A stretch of DNA of 64,000 nt from Oopsacas minuta (lineage: Eukaryota > Porifera > Hexactinellida > Lyssacinosida > Leucopsacidae), in contig JAKMXF010000222.1 in assembly GCA_024704765.1 (NCBI GenBank), forward strand, positions 620,001 to 684,000. The letters run 5' to 3'. Positions 1-15,200 of this stretch are shown one piece after another; position 1 is the stretch's first letter, and each line of letters begins with the position of its first letter. Made by a program: the position numbers and the translations under genes. The notes under the pieces were generated by a model, which did no database searches, was not told the origin of the DNA, and was given only the letters and a program-made list of their open reading frames with translations.

Positions 1-182
1 TTATCAAATAAATTTTAATAATCAGATCTCTTTAAATAGAAGAATCTTGGGTAATAAATTGTAGCACAGTGTTATTGGTTGGAATCGAAATAATTATTAA
101 TAATACTAAACTATCAACTATTAAGAAAGATTATTACATACTATATAAGGAAAATCACATAAAAGTACAACTTAAAACTTAC
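1..182 (-). other. Intron after visible exon 12 (partial)
   Basis: AT-rich sequence following the GTAAGT donor of the last visible exon. No coding or repeat signal seen. Confidence 0.5.
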
Positions 183-285
183 TTATGTAAATGGAGAATG
201 AGGTATTCAAGGACTGCGTAGCTCTTTGGTGATATCCTAGATAAAGCATCTTTTAGTTTTGCTTTCCCAGCTTTCGATTTCACAT
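183..285 (-). CDS. p190RhoGAP-like visible exon 12 (RhoGAP middle)
   Basis: 103 nt, acceptor TTATCTAG, donor GTAAGT. The split codon with the preceding exon gives Asp. It encodes KLKDALSRISP followed by YAVLEYLILHLHK, the helix leading to the HLxxV motif of RhoGAP domains. It leaves two bases, so at least one more exon follows to the left of the window, where the conserved Asn of the domain would be. Confidence 0.82.
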
Positions 286-3200
286 CTAGATAAATATTTC
301 ACTTAGTAAAATAGAATATATGCATGATACAAATATTTATATTGTTATTTATTGTATAACTGTAAATTGGTAAACTCAAATTTAAATGATTTTACCAATT
401 GAAGAATAGAATATTCTAAGTTGACTTATCTATACACTCGAACATCTTTTATCCGGGCAGTGCCGGACCGGATGCCCGGAAGTCAGAATTTTCTTTGACC
501 TCATTAACAACATCAACTCTACGGATATCCAATTAGAGAATATAGGATAAAATTGAGATGCATTTGAATTTATGAACCTGGATGTTTTAACGATTTTAGT
601 TACAAAGAAACGTGTTAGGTATGAAGTACAAGAAAAGGCAGCTCTATAACAAGGAAAAATTAATGGAAATGGTCAAATTTATTTCAATTCTTTTGGAAAA
701 ATGGTTCCCGGTTGAGGGATGCACCGATATCTCGGAGGTCCGGATAAGTGAGGGTCGAGTGTATTCTTAATTTTCAATTGTTGTCTGTCTGTTTGTTTGT
801 CTGTTTGTTTGTTTCAAGGAAATGAATTATGGTAAGCTATTTGAATTCAAATTTCGTAACTCCGAGATTTCGCATAACTATGTGATTATTTTGGTCATCA
901 AAGAGTAATACTATAATACTATAATACTATAATACTATAATACTATAATACTATAATACTATAATACTATAATACTATAATACTATAATACTATAATACT
1001 ATAATACTTATATTGAAATGCCGAAATGGTTTTCACATCTTTGGATTCATAAAAAGTAGATATAATTGTTGTACTTATGAATAGTGTGTAAACAAGTAAG
1101 CAAATCGCAAAATATAAGTAGAGACAGGTCTCAACGGCTATCATGGGGACTCGAGGATGCTGAATCCGGATCTCGCACTTCAAGATATTAATTGTAAATT
1201 TCTTTGCTATTTTATGATATAATGAATTCAATTAACCAAATATGAATTATCTATAAGTAGAAGGCGCTAGATAAGTTATTTGGCTAAATTATAGTTAAAA
1301 ATGTCCAGAATTCATTGCGGAGCAATGAGCCAAAGGTTCGCATTATAAAAAGGTGCAACATTATAACAACAAGCGGGATAATTAAATTGAACCGTATGGT
1401 AGATCCAAGGAAAGGAACAGATGTCCAGGGAATTCTAGTCAGCATACTGTAATTCAATGATAACAGAATTTGGCAAAAGTAAGCGTTACTATATCAAATT
1501 CATTATTACCATTACTCTCGCTTAATCTAGTCAAACAGACGAATGGTCAAATGGATATAACAATATTCGAGTTGAATTCAATCCATAATCTGAATCCGAT
1601 TATTAGATTAGTTCGGAGATACATAGTTACATCTGCCCAACTAGAATCAATCAATTAATGGTTTCTAATATAATTATAGTACTCTACTTTAAACATGCAA
1701 AGATAAGACAAGAAAATGTTGCTATAATCATTGAAGAGGTCAGAAAAGATTGTAGAGGTATTTGGGAGATTCAAAAATGTACAAAATGGAATGTAAATCT
1801 ATTAAATGACTAAAATCAGTGTATAATAAATATCTTCAATAGCTGAACTGCCTAAACATTTATGGTGCTTAGGATGAGATCATCAAAAAGAGCTGAGGGA
1901 CTTCAGGGTAGTAATTAGAATATTTATTTTAGAATAGTTATGTTGAAAAAGTAGTAGAAAATTATGTAATATAATTACCCTAAAACTTCATCAGATAGCT
2001 TTCCATTTTGAATTTTTTCGATTGTCCTCATTAGCTTGATAATTAAATAAATTAATCAATACAAGAATATTCCACTTACAGTGGAAATTAAACTGCTCCA
2101 ATTGTCATTTTCTAGTATTAGAAGAATGCATTAAGCTATAATAATAAGATAACATCTGGAATGTTACACTGTTTTCATTGAGAGTGGTCGAATTTGGTAA
2201 AATTGACATTATAATGAGAAGTAGTTGCTCTAACCAATTTCGATGATGAAAGATATAATATGTAAATGAATAGATAGGTTATCATAAAGGTCATATACAA
2301 AAATGCACAGCATATTGACAACATTCTCAGACAAGGAAACAAATTATATTTGTCAACTTGGATAATAGAGACGGAAGGAATATTGCTAATCGTGGTTTAT
2401 CCGCAATTCCGCATTATCGACTCCTCCAAATTGATAGAATATATAGAATAATATGTGCCACATATATCTATTATCTGCTTGAAAATATTGCATGAAGTAT
2501 TTATCAGATAAGTAAATTCAAAGAATCTATCAAAAATTAATTCAGAAATAACGAACTCAACATCCGGTAACTCGAACGAATTTTCATTTCCCTTCGTTGT
2601 ACCTTTAGTACTTATCGCAACCGTTAACTTGAATATTCGGTTTCAGAACCAATTTTCAGTGATCGAGTTTAGAGGCTCCGGATATCTGGCAGGATAGAAA
2701 TATATAACCAAATTTCACTCATATTATGTATAAGCGGAAATAATGTTAATAGGCCAAGAAATAAGTATGTTAATTGATTAACACCTAACATGTATTCAAT
2801 TCAATTTGTATTTAATATGTGGTTGCTTATAATATTAGAATTAGCCATGGACTTCTGAACTCCAGTCAATTCATATTGACTCTATACCAAGTTAGGTCGG
2901 TGTGTTATAGTTCATACCCGCAAAACGGTTAATTCTATTGGTACTAAATATATTATTTTTGAAAAGGAAGTCATGAATGAGGTTTCGTTGGTCATATTGG
3001 CATATTTGAAATGTTTGTGGTTTGTGATTCTTTGCGTTTCACACTTTTTGTCATTATCCACATAGAAATATTTATTAGTAGCGGCAATATTAAATAGTAT
3101 CCGTTGGACCGAATAAATATGTAATTGGAATTTAACAATACACATTATGTATCTCTACAAACTATTTCCAAGTCGAAATGACGTCATTTGATTGCTTACT

Positions 3201-6200
3201 TAGAAAATTTGTCAACAATATGCTCGTAGTAAGTGACGATTTATCGAGTTATTAAAACTCTGTCAAGAGTCAATAAATACATTTACGATTGCATAGTTAT
3301 TCAATAGATCTAAGGCTATTCTTATGCAAAATATCAAATGTTTTTATCATGTTTGCTAGTTGCTGAGTTATAGTTGCAACCATGGATGCCACATTTTGCT
3401 GATATAACCCATCGATAACTTAACGATCTTTAATGTTATAGTCAAATACTCTGGGAAACATGAAGTATGTAACCGCTTTCCCATACCCTGGTAATACATT
3501 TCGGTGAGATATCTTCAAAGAACTATGCGGAGTCATGAATAATACCATATATGGGCATTATCAAGATTGCGACATAATTGCCAAAGATATCGTATAAAAT
3601 TATTATCAGGATATGGGCAATTGGGTATATACTACATGTTTCCAAGACGATTTGACCATAACATTAACGATTGTCAAGTTATTGATGAATATCAGCAAAA
3701 ATGTGGCATTCATAGTTGCAACTATATCTCTGAACGTTGCAAACATTATCAAATCAAATAATGATATTTTGCATGAGAATAGCCTTAGATACTATTGAAT
3801 AAATTATGCAATCGTAAATGTATTTATTGACTCTTGACAGAGTTCTAAAAACTTGAAAAATGGTAAATTAATAGGAGCATTAGTTGACAAATTTGCCAAG
3901 TAAGCAATCAGATGACGTCATTTCGACTTGGAAATAGTTTGTAGAGTAGATTCTGTGTATTGTTAAATATCAAAAACATATTCATTCAGTCTAAGGGTAC
4001 TATTTTATATTGCCGCTAGTTATAAATATCTCCATGGGGAAGGTGTGGAAACAGCAAAATTCAACATGCCCAACGAAATCCCCATACATGACTTCCTATT
4101 CAACAATAATATGTCTAATACCAATAGAACTAATGGTTTTCGAGATATGAACTATAATGCACTGGCCTAACTTGGTATAGAGCAGTGGTGTCAAACCTTT
4201 TAAATTTAGGGCTAATTTCAGATTTTCAGCACTCATACGGGCCACAGACTAAAATAATATTTAATTTAACAATTTTTCATTTGTGTGAATTTGGTTCATT
4301 ATTTGTTAACAAAGATCCTGACATCAGTAGAATAGATTCTAACGAATTTACAGGTTCACTTCATTGTAGATTTAAACCGAAACCGAATACCAGAAACCCC
4401 ATACATAAATAATATATTATGAATGTTTCTCCATTTAGATTTTTAATAATGTTATTTATATAGTAAGTTATATTCTAATACTTTGTGAAAAGCACTACAG
4501 CGGTGCATCTCAGGAACTAGCTTTCTATGAATACAAAATTTAACATTAAAAAAACTCATAGTAGGAAACTATATCAGTTTAATTTGACTCATGATTTAGT
4601 ATGTACTTGGGTTTCCGAATCCTTGCGAGCCATAGGTTTGACACCCCTGGTATAGAGTCAGTCTGAGTTGAATACGATTTGAATGTCCAGGTAGTTTAGT
4701 AGCCCATGACTTAGTATAGAAGATTCAAATACGTATACTAAATTACTAAACTAATGCTCTAGACCAAAGTAATTACAATTGTTACCCACAATCCGGCCGG
4801 ATATCCGGATAATTTTTAGCGGATTCCATGTCCTGTCAGAATCTAAATTTGCAATCTGGTGCACCTCTATTCGAGTTACCAGAAGTTAACTGAATAGTGT
4901 AGTAATTAAAGGGATGATTTTAAATAATTTTGATGAAAGTTTTAAATTACTTTTTTGTAAAGATCACCAAAAACTGAATAAGCAGTAAATAATTCAGCTC
5001 TTAATCATTTGAAAAGTGTCGCAGGGAAAATTGTGACCTTAAATGGAGGCCATCCGTTGATTCGAACATTCTCTATCCCGAACTGATTTGACTTCCCCTG
5101 AGGTTCGAGTCACCGGATATTGACTGTATTCGAAGCCAGCTAGGATATCAAGGTTAGATCAAATCTTAGCTCAAAACTGCTTTACAACGAGATATAGAAA
5201 TTATGAGAAATAACTGACTACAATCAAAATCTCATTTATTGACAGTTGACTTTACGTCGTTATCAAGAAAAGATTTATGGTATGTTATGTTGGATTCGAA
5301 TTTGTCTATTCTAAGAAATCATAAAACTTTGCATTTAACTTTTACGCTGTTTATCATGAAAGTAAATACAATTCAATAAAACTTTACTAAACATAACGAA
5401 TACGCTAAATCCGATTTTCAAACTTTAAATTAATCATTTGTAAATATATTGTTGATTTCATGTTATAAGAACTTAAGTATGAATTACCGATCAATGGCCC
5501 CCAAAGGGTCAGACGAGCCAAATCTACGTAATTGAATATACCACTAATTTCCCCATTAAGCATAATTGTCTGTAGAGCTCGTAGTTGTAGATTGTCATGT
5601 TTTCTTATAACCCAATTATATAATTATCTTGAAAACTTCTATACTTAGTAGTAAGCTAGAATTAAACACCATGTATTCGTGATATTGTCTAACATAATGT
5701 AATATAACAATTGCGCTTATATAACACAATAACGTCATTAAATTATTATTGACGCAGTATTAGAAAATATTAGAAAAATATTAGAATTGTTATATTGAAA
5801 GATTAAAATAATGTATTAATGGGAATTAGTAAAGGACAAATGCAGAAAAGTTGATGACTACCTTTATGAATAGATAAATGCATAATAATCTATGATAATG
5901 ATTTGGTACGAATCGCTGACAATCCAATAGATATTCGCACATCGGTTTGGAACTTTAACTAAATGGACAAAAGGTGGTGTTAAAACATTGCAATATACCA
6001 CTATAATAATATAATGACAAAAATCAAATTATTCTTAGTAAAAGTTAAAGGAAACTAGAGCGTGTTTCGTTCGCAAAGTTGCTTAAAATATCATCAATAG
6101 TGAGTAAAGTACTTTAACGCTTGACATTTTGAGCGAATTAACAACCCCTGAAAACTTTCAGATTGAAAAACATAGTCCATTGTTGCAACAATGATTACGT

Positions 6201-9200
6201 AATAATCCCAATGCCAAGAAGGATTGTATTTTAGGAAATATACAATTAGAGTGAAAATATCGAGAAGTAACTTGTAATTCAATTTCAACTACAGTGGAGT
6301 CTCCCAATACGGACAAGCTCGAAGAAACACCATAAACAACCCTAACTATAAAACACACACTACACCTTTTTCTTTGGTTAGTCCAGAAAAAGATAATTTG
6401 CACTTTTCAGGACATATTTTTTAACCTAAAAAATGGGCTAAACTGCATTTTTAAAACCATTCAAGACAAACCTGACGAGTTCAGGTGTTTTTGTAATATA
6501 TGATACCATTTTTAGTCATTTGTTGTCATTGAATGAATAGGTTAGGTCTATCCTTGACTTCACAATAGAATCAGTTCATTAATGCATTTAGTGCATATTT
6601 TAAATTTACTGTTTATTGAACTTTCATATCAAATGCAACCTAACGAAGATATGCGAGAAATTGCTATATAGGAAATTAATAGACCTAAATGTCCAGGATT
6701 ACAAAATTGAAATGGTTTAATTATAAATAGCTTCAGTTGCTGATGAGCCATCAATAATATAAATGGATTCATGAGCAAGTCAGAATATGATTCGCTGTAG
6801 AGATGGTTGTGTAAATAATTGGGGTAATGTGGTCTATGTCATCTGCAGGTATAATAAACCAATGAAAAATTGATAACAAAACTTGCTAAAAACAGCCTAA
6901 TTAATTGTTTCCTTTTTGAACTGCAATTTGGAACCTACAAAATTCGCACATTTTATAGGTAAATTATTATTTCGAGTTTGTGGGTTTAGTGTAAAGTGTA
7001 TATGTTATGTTCAGTGAAATTATATTAACAGGGAACAGATTTGAAATTTTATACGTGTTAACTTGATGAGGGAGTTTGAGGCCGTGGCTGAAATGTTTTT
7101 CGTAACATTAACATTTTTGCCTATTGTGGCCCCCCAGAATTAGATAAACTACCCAAGGTTACTCTCACACCTAACGGATATAAAGATGAATTCTAACTTT
7201 GAGCTCTTAATCGATTTTAGGTTTGGCCAATACCTTTCTCTACGATATATTAAAATACAGCAGTTGAAGGGGTACGATTGCTACTTCTTAAATGATATTA
7301 CTATGACACCCAACTTCGATATTTTGAAATTCAAGGACGTTGATAAAATAGTAAGGTTCCATGACCACTCGAATTTTTAGCTGCTTCAATAAAAAAGGGT
7401 TAACTAAAATTAGTTTGAGCTAGAGGGGAGAATGTCAGAAGGTCCGATGATCATTAATTAAAGAATTACATGAGGACAAATTGGATTAGTTTTAGCGTAA
7501 AAGAGTAGAAGATACATACACACTAAAGATTCACTTATAATGAGCTAAATTTTTGTACAGTCGATCCAATTACTTATTGAATTGAGTTATCGAACTGACT
7601 ATCAACATATGCCTAATTGAGTAATTATGAATAAAAGATTGATATATCTTTCTATGATATCCATCCTTAAACTATACTAGTACGCAAATAGTATGATTGG
7701 TCCTTTCTAGTGAATTAAACGGATGAGATAAATAAAATACATCAATTACTACCCCAGGCGCCCCTCAAAGTAAATTGGATGTCATTTACGATGATAATAA
7801 ATTTTTTATTAAAGAAGATATTAAAATCAAATTAAAAGTTCACAAAATTGAAAGTAGCAAGTGCCTGCTAGATGCACCAACAGTTTGAAAATCGCTAATT
7901 TTAAATATTCTATATTCTATTACAAAGAAAGCGAGAAAGATAGTACCATCAAACAATTTAACTAATTTTTCAGATATCGTTGCAATTACCATATTTGTTC
8001 CCTTGCCTTTTAATGGCTCAATATCTTTCAATAGAAGTATTATCAAAATTAACATGGAACATAATACAAAAACTCTAGAATATCATAAAACAGCATAACA
8101 AGTAGATAATGAGATTGTCCCTCCCACTTTCCATCTGCAATTAGATACAACAAGAAGCTTAGATTACCTGAAATCACAAGGAATGCTGTTCATAAATAGT
8201 AGAGTTATTTTATGCAACTTACTGGTAGCATATGCTGTTAATGTAACAGAATTCAGGAGTAATTATAAATTCTAGTTAACATATAACCCACACATACCAT
8301 TCACGTTCTTCAACCTTGTACTTTGTTATAATGAGGTGTAGAGGATAAGTATTACTCAATTTAACTGGTAATAAATTGAATACAAATAATCAAAATTACA
8401 TCATTGAATTTCAAGAATAAAGACTATGCAAGCAGCCCTAGCCGTTCGCTGTTTCGACTTTTCGAGGATAATATTTTGTGTCTTGTTTCGTTCTTGGGAC
8501 ACGTTCCGTCGATTATTTGTTTTCATCTTTTGAAAATTAATATATTTTGTATAATCATCACGTGTATTGAGATTGGATCTTCTCCAACGACATAAGGCAT
8601 GTCCTTTAACTGACTACCTCAATATGTATAAATGCAGTTTTCATATAAGGCAAAATGTTAATTTCACAAGAAGTAAGATATGCTATTCTTTGACCCACCC
8701 AAGTACAACACATTTTCAACTCAATTAGTGACTAAACTCAAAACTATTGTCCGCTATTGACATTGACCGCATTTTTGCAGCACTGTCTGTATGTTTTCTT
8801 GAAAATATGGCACCTATTCCCGCTATTCTCATTAAACTATAGTATTTCCGTTCGTGAATTCGTTATTCGCGCGGCAATTTCAGGAACGTAACCCCCGCGA
8901 TTGGCAAGGGGTACCTGTATACATTTCTGTAACTTTTGGAAAATAATGTGTTTATTGGAAACGCCGAGGAAGCAAACAATGTGAAAAATACCACGGTTAT
9001 AACAATCATATAATAGCTGGACTGCTAGACTAGTAATGGACGACTATAACAAACAATTGTACTTTAATGGGGAATTGTGTGATGCACACTTGAAGACTGA
9101 TTGAATAATTAGAAATTAAAAAAGCGTCGAAAAATGATTAATATTACACTAAAATCTGATTACTTTGGTCGAGAAAGGAATTATACAATTATGTTAATCA

Positions 9201-12200
9201 TATTTAGAGGACATTCTTAAGAGGAAAATATTATCTTATTGAAGCATTCTAATACTATGTAAATAGGTGTATGTAGAATTGTTTATTTACCTGTTATCTT
9301 AAGTAGGTTAGCCGCAGATTCCTCAGAGATGAGTGGGTCAGGAAGTTTCTGAAAAAAGCATTTTAGTGTTCCTGCAAGTGTGTATATGTTCTGAGTGTGA
9401 TGGGTGAGGTGAACAGAAGAGTCAGCCTCAAATTTGTTGATAAGATTGATCATCTCCTCTTGATTGGCTGGAATTCTATATATTCCCTCAGACTCCATTC
9501 CTAAAATGAGATTAAAATAGTAAATAATTTGGGATCGTGTTCTTGAGGATTTGGGAATGGGTAGGTTGATATCTTACATAGTGGTATAATTGTCCACAAA
9601 TCTATTCATAACAATTTCAAGGAAAACAATAGTGAATTGCTCCTAAGATAATATGTATGTTAATTTATTTAGTCAATGTATTCATAAATCGTAAGACCAG
9701 ATGCAGATATTATGCAATCTATCGATAAGTATACATCAGGCTAGTTCGAAATTACACATCTATAAACAGTGATTTATCAGATGCTCTGTACTAATTGTGT
9801 CAGCTGATGTAATGATTGGGTTGGTTTTAGTAGATAATTGACTGATTACTGCAGAGCTGAGTGCTACTATGTCTTTGATTATGTAGCAGTAAATATTCTT
9901 TGAATAAACCAGTAATAAACATAGGTTAGAGGTACTAATACCATTTTCTAAACTTCATCCCACCCGTATGCAAATGTTGAAATAAAATGAAACACTTGCA
10001 AGGTTAGAATAATGTAATTTCAGATATATCCAAAATTCGACAGAGATGATTTACACAACGTCACACACCAAATGGCATAATTGTATAGATGCTGAAAATA
10101 AGGTCATCTAGACATCTGGATTTAGCAATTTGTAATATAATATGTATAGAATTGGGGAATAACATTAGATATAGGTAACGTATTACAATAGCTGAAATAT
10201 CTTGCAATTGAGTGACACATAATTCAAGTAACCTAATACTCTGGAAGTTGAAATAATTAAGATTGTCCAAATTATTCTTACTCCATGTAATACACATATT
10301 GAATATATCAATCGTTGGGAAGCCAGCTAGTGTATCTTACAAAACCCATTATATAAATACTTTTGATTTAAATTATTAACAGATTACGGCCGAAGTGTTA
10401 CGTTCGTAATGAAAAATACACTAAATTTTACCACTTTGTTTTAACAAATTCCCGCACCAAAAACGAGATTTTAGGACCTTTTTGACGTCTCAAAATCACA
10501 CATTTTCCCGGCTGTATTGGCTAACCAAAAGTATTGCACCACATTGTAGGAATTTTATTATTTAGAGTTACACAATATCAGTACAGTATTTACACACATA
10601 TTAGTTGTCCTGTCACTAAATATTTGGTCTAGTCGGATCTCAAAACTTCCCGGACCAAATATATGTTATATTTAGTCCTGCTGGACTGAATATTTCAGAT
10701 TATATTGACTGTATTGGCTGGTGAAAACTAGAACAAAAACGTGGTTATATACAGTGCAATACAACATCTATAAGTAGAGTCTCTATAGTGGAGAACCTCT
10801 ATATGTCGGGCAATTTTGATCCATCTTCATTCATTTCCACAGAAACTAAGATATTTATGCCTTAAACCAGAGACTCCTTAAGGAGTCCATGCCTCAAACC
10901 ATAGATAATTACCTCTATAAGTGGGGAATTCCTCGATAAAGTTTATGGAATAATCAATTTTTGTGCTAATTGGAGATAATTAAGAATTATCGCTAGGATG
11001 AATAGAAAATTTTGGGTTTCTCAGAAGAGAATTTCTTACAATTCAACCAAAAAGCTTACAAGGTTTACTTCGTTAAATGTTAATCCGTTTGCCAAAAAGT
11101 TAAATTCGTTAATTCACGGGTTAGCTGTTAACGAATTTAACTTTTTGGTAACGGAAGGTAACGAACGATAATCCGTTAACGTTAATTTGTATAATACAAA
11201 CTACAACAAAATCAGTTTTTTGCTCTAAATACAACTAAAAAGTGTTAAAACTATAAAATGACCCTTTATTGGGTCTTCTTAAACGAAAATATTTGCTAGC
11301 ACAACTATGATATTGTATTAACAAGGAATAGTCATAATTGCTTTAACTGACTTGTACCGGAAGTTATTTAGTTCGTTAATCATTTTTAAAGTTAACTTAA
11401 AGGTTAAATCGTTAATGAAAAACTTAACTTCGTTAATTAATGATTAACGTATTAACGGTTTAGTACCCAGCTTTGAGGGCTATTATAATAGTAAATATCA
11501 GTGAAAAAACAGTTGTATTGACTCAAAAGGTTCTACTGTATACACTCCCTGGTCAAAAGTATCGGAACACTCTGCCACAATTGATACATGGCACAAATAT
11601 GCATTTACTTTAGTTGCATTGTCTGAAGATAGTTTCAAACATCTGTGAACTCAATTCTATCATTAATTTTATCATTACAATCGCCTTTTTTGATATATCC
11701 ACATACTATTCAATACGTATATTCTCGCAATGTGCCATATGCCACATGTGCCATATGCCACATGTGCCATTAGTGGTATGGTGTTCCAATACTTTTGGCC
11801 AGGGAGTGTATATAATCCAAGGAAGTTCGTACACTTTGTCTAGACTATTGAACAATAATTATCGACACAAAAGACACAATTCGCGTGACGTAATTAGCCA
11901 GGTAATTTTGAAACGCGAACAATTATCTCAATGAAGAGAGAAGTATACTTACAATTGATGAATTGTAGTAGAAGTTTAGTGATACACATTTCCCATAATA
12001 ACAGTGGCGTCACCTTAGTGGTAGTCATGATGACATAACAAATTATCAAAATTAACCACTCGCAAGACCAAAAACGTCTGAAATATTTGGTCCAACCGGA
12101 TCAAAAACTACACAGGTCAAATATCTCGGGGGCCTACGTACTATCCTGTGATCTGACATGAATACATACGTGATAATTAAGGTTATATAAACTGTACAAT

Positions 12201-15200
12201 TTAGTTACTCAGAGGAAACTAAACAAGATAATGATGCAAAGTATGTTATAGCTTACCGTTGGGGGACATTCCTTCTATTGCATTAACACATTGTTCTAAA
12301 AAGTCAGGAATATTCCTCTGTGGCGGAATAACCATCTCAAGGGGTTTACAAAAATAAGTAAAAGATTCTTCTGCCACACTGATTGAACTTTTAGCACAAG
12401 CGCTTTGAGGTTTACTTTTTCTCAAATTCTCTTTTGTTGATCTCCGTACTAACTTCTGTTTAACTTTTTCCGCCTATAAAAAATAATCAGCTCAAACAGG
12501 GAAATCAGATAATTGCGAGAATTAGATATTCGAGAAAATACAATATAAACGATTTGAATTGATATATTATGTTATACATATCAGAGAGACGTAGCAGTCA
12601 GAACCAAATCGATGGATCTGTACTGAACCAACTATCGGTCCTATCAGATTTCATATTTTTCTAGAGCGCAGCCGCATCTCTACAAGTCTGCATTATAGTA
12701 TGCAAGCATTAACACGATTAACAAAGCAAGTACTCAAATCTTAAAGGTATGTTAAGATCCACTGTGCCAAATTACAAACAAATCGCTATACTCTTTCAGG
12801 AAGGTTTAAGTTGTATATAAATTTCATGTTTTGGATCTGAGAATCATATTCTACACGTTGAACTACGTTATCGAAATATATCTTAGAAGAATTGAAATTC
12901 CATTACTAGTAACATCTCTTAGAATCATATATTGAAAACGTGTGAAATTCAGTAATCGTTAAAATTGTGTGTATATTTCTCTTCAAAAACCTGACACACC
13001 AAGTTATATCTTAGAATGTACATTCGTACCAATTTCAAGTTAATCAAATCTAATGTTCGTGTGGCCGAGAGAGCGTTTCACATTCTCTATTATAAATAAT
13101 AAATGAATTATTAATTGTTGTATAGTTCAATTGTATAGATATAAATGCAGAGAGTGGAAAGTTGATGGACAATTCTACTATTGCACCGTAGACATAAAAA
13201 AATAACAAAATCAAATAAATTTGCAACATACGTCAGCATATACTAGATAAAATTTTACATAATTGTATATATGAGGGAATAGCTCGAATCGAAATATTAA
13301 AGGACATGCCCCCATGACGGGTCCGTTTACCAGAAAATTATAAGAAAATGAATATGCAAAGTACGTACTATAGTGAAACATCATTGAAACTTGCGCTACT
13401 ATATCAATTTCACTCTAGCTAATTTTTGTATAAATATAGCAATGATAATTCAAGAAAGAATAAATTCAACAAAAATAATCAAAGATGGCATCAAGATACG
13501 ATTTGATTGATTCAGACTATCTCTCACTAGCTGAGCAGTATCAAAATTTAACGAAGGGAGAAAAAGAACAAGTAAAAAAGCTAAGAAAACGTTACAAAGC
13601 AAAGATGTATCAACGCGAGAAGAGACGTGATTATATGACACAAGTATCTTCGCTAGAAAAAGAAAGGGATCAACTCCAAAGGGAATTAAGCATGCTCAGG
13701 ATGGAAGTGACTGAGTTATGGCAAGAGGAAATAAAACTTTTACAGCGTTTGTGAGAACAAATTGTAATACAAATCACTTCACAGCGTGAAAGGGTCTTCG
13801 AGAGTCAAAGAAACCAACAAATTGAATTCATTAATATTTTTAATCTGTGATATTTTTTAATTTGTAATACTAACAATTGATATTAGAATCTTATATTTTC
13901 ATAAAATAATTGATACACACAATAAATTAACGGGGAATAAAATATAAACTATGTAGCAGCTCTAATTATCTACAAACCGGTTCTCAATCAATTTAACCCT
14001 GTAAAGCTAGAATACCCTTTTAACAAAACCTATATGTTGATTACAATGCTAATTATTAACCTGTGAAGGCCAAGATTATGCAGTTTGGGGGGAAAATATT
14101 CAGATTCAATTATTACATTGATCTTCCCAAATCGTTCAATTTCCAGGAGAGATAATAAACCGTTATAAGCCAAGTGAACTTGCCAATGTTCAACAAAACA
14201 AAGCAAAGCTGTAAATGGCACTGTCGCACATCCCATAGCGATAGCGTTCAAGGTAACTACGACTGGTGAACCAAAAATTACTCCGATTAATCGGGCCGAT
14301 AACTGTATTCCGCTTAAGAGGGTCAAAATGGCCTGCCCTATTAAGCGGAGTCAACCGTAGTTGAGAAAGTTAGAGGTTTTTCATTTTGAGCTTAAATTAC
14401 TAAAGCAAAACCTCTTCTAACCTCTTCAATCATATGCCCGTTGGAAGTCCCTGGTTCTAGACAGTAGGAAGTTTTAAAAACTTGTTAGGACAGAGTGAAT
14501 AATAACTATACCTATATACGTCTCATACTTACCAACCTCTTCTAACTATCTCCATGGATTTCCAATTTAAATGCAAATAATATCATTTTTTCCCTATTCT
14601 GGCTGGCAGAAAAAATCTTGAAAATACCCAATATTTTCCATGGATTTTGTATTATATTCAATACATAATATGTAATTATATCAATACTTAATTTTGAATT
14701 ATTTGAATATTGTTTGCGCAAGTAAATTAGTAATTTGTGCATGTTGCAGTATAAGTATAAATTTTGGTGTATTCGCGAATACACTGGTGTAAGTCCGAAT
14801 TCATTGTAACTAAATACATGTGGTTAGATATTTTTAGTATCAAATACAGTTTATCTACTTATCGCATTGAGTGTTGGCTTCTATTCCCGTTTCATTCAAT
14901 TCTTACATCCATTTTCTTACAATTCATTAAATTATTGGTCTATTATTCATTACCTTCCTCCAATTCTGTGTTAAGCCAAATTAAAGGCTCAAAAGGCTGT
15001 CTAATTATTCGCCAGGTCCCTAATAATTATTAACGTGTTAATTATGTACCTGTAGTTGGGATCTATGGAGGATTAATCCCTCCTCGGGGTTAGTGGAACA
15101 AGCGTGATTGAAGTGCTGAGATAATTGAGGATGTCCGTTATAGGTTTTGTAGTGAAATGACTGTGTCTAAACTCTAAACTACCTACAGTAGAACTAGGAT

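Larger units (their letters stand above)
286..9290 (-). other. 9.0-kb intron between visible exons 11 and 12
   Basis: Holds an 8-bp tandem array (906-1007), the large palindrome with its hAT insertion (2849-4688), pogo-type repeat fragments near 2560-2690 and 5040-5130, and a dispersed repeat at 5250-5470. The stretch 5480-9280 is AT-rich and shows no convincing gene. Confidence 0.6.
9501..12256 (-). other. 2.8-kb intron between visible exons 10 and 11
   Basis: Contains the MITE at 11543-11808, a GTTAA-rich repeat with a hairpin (11091-11147), and a dispersed repeat (10402-10500) that recurs inverted at about 39788-39890. The rest is AT-rich with no gene seen. Confidence 0.5.

Noticed and set aside
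5095-5112. GGTTCGAGT-type motifs as tRNA T-loops or Pol III B boxes (also near 19660 and 46600)
   Set aside because: No cloverleaf can be built around them; they are part of dispersed pogo-type repeats.
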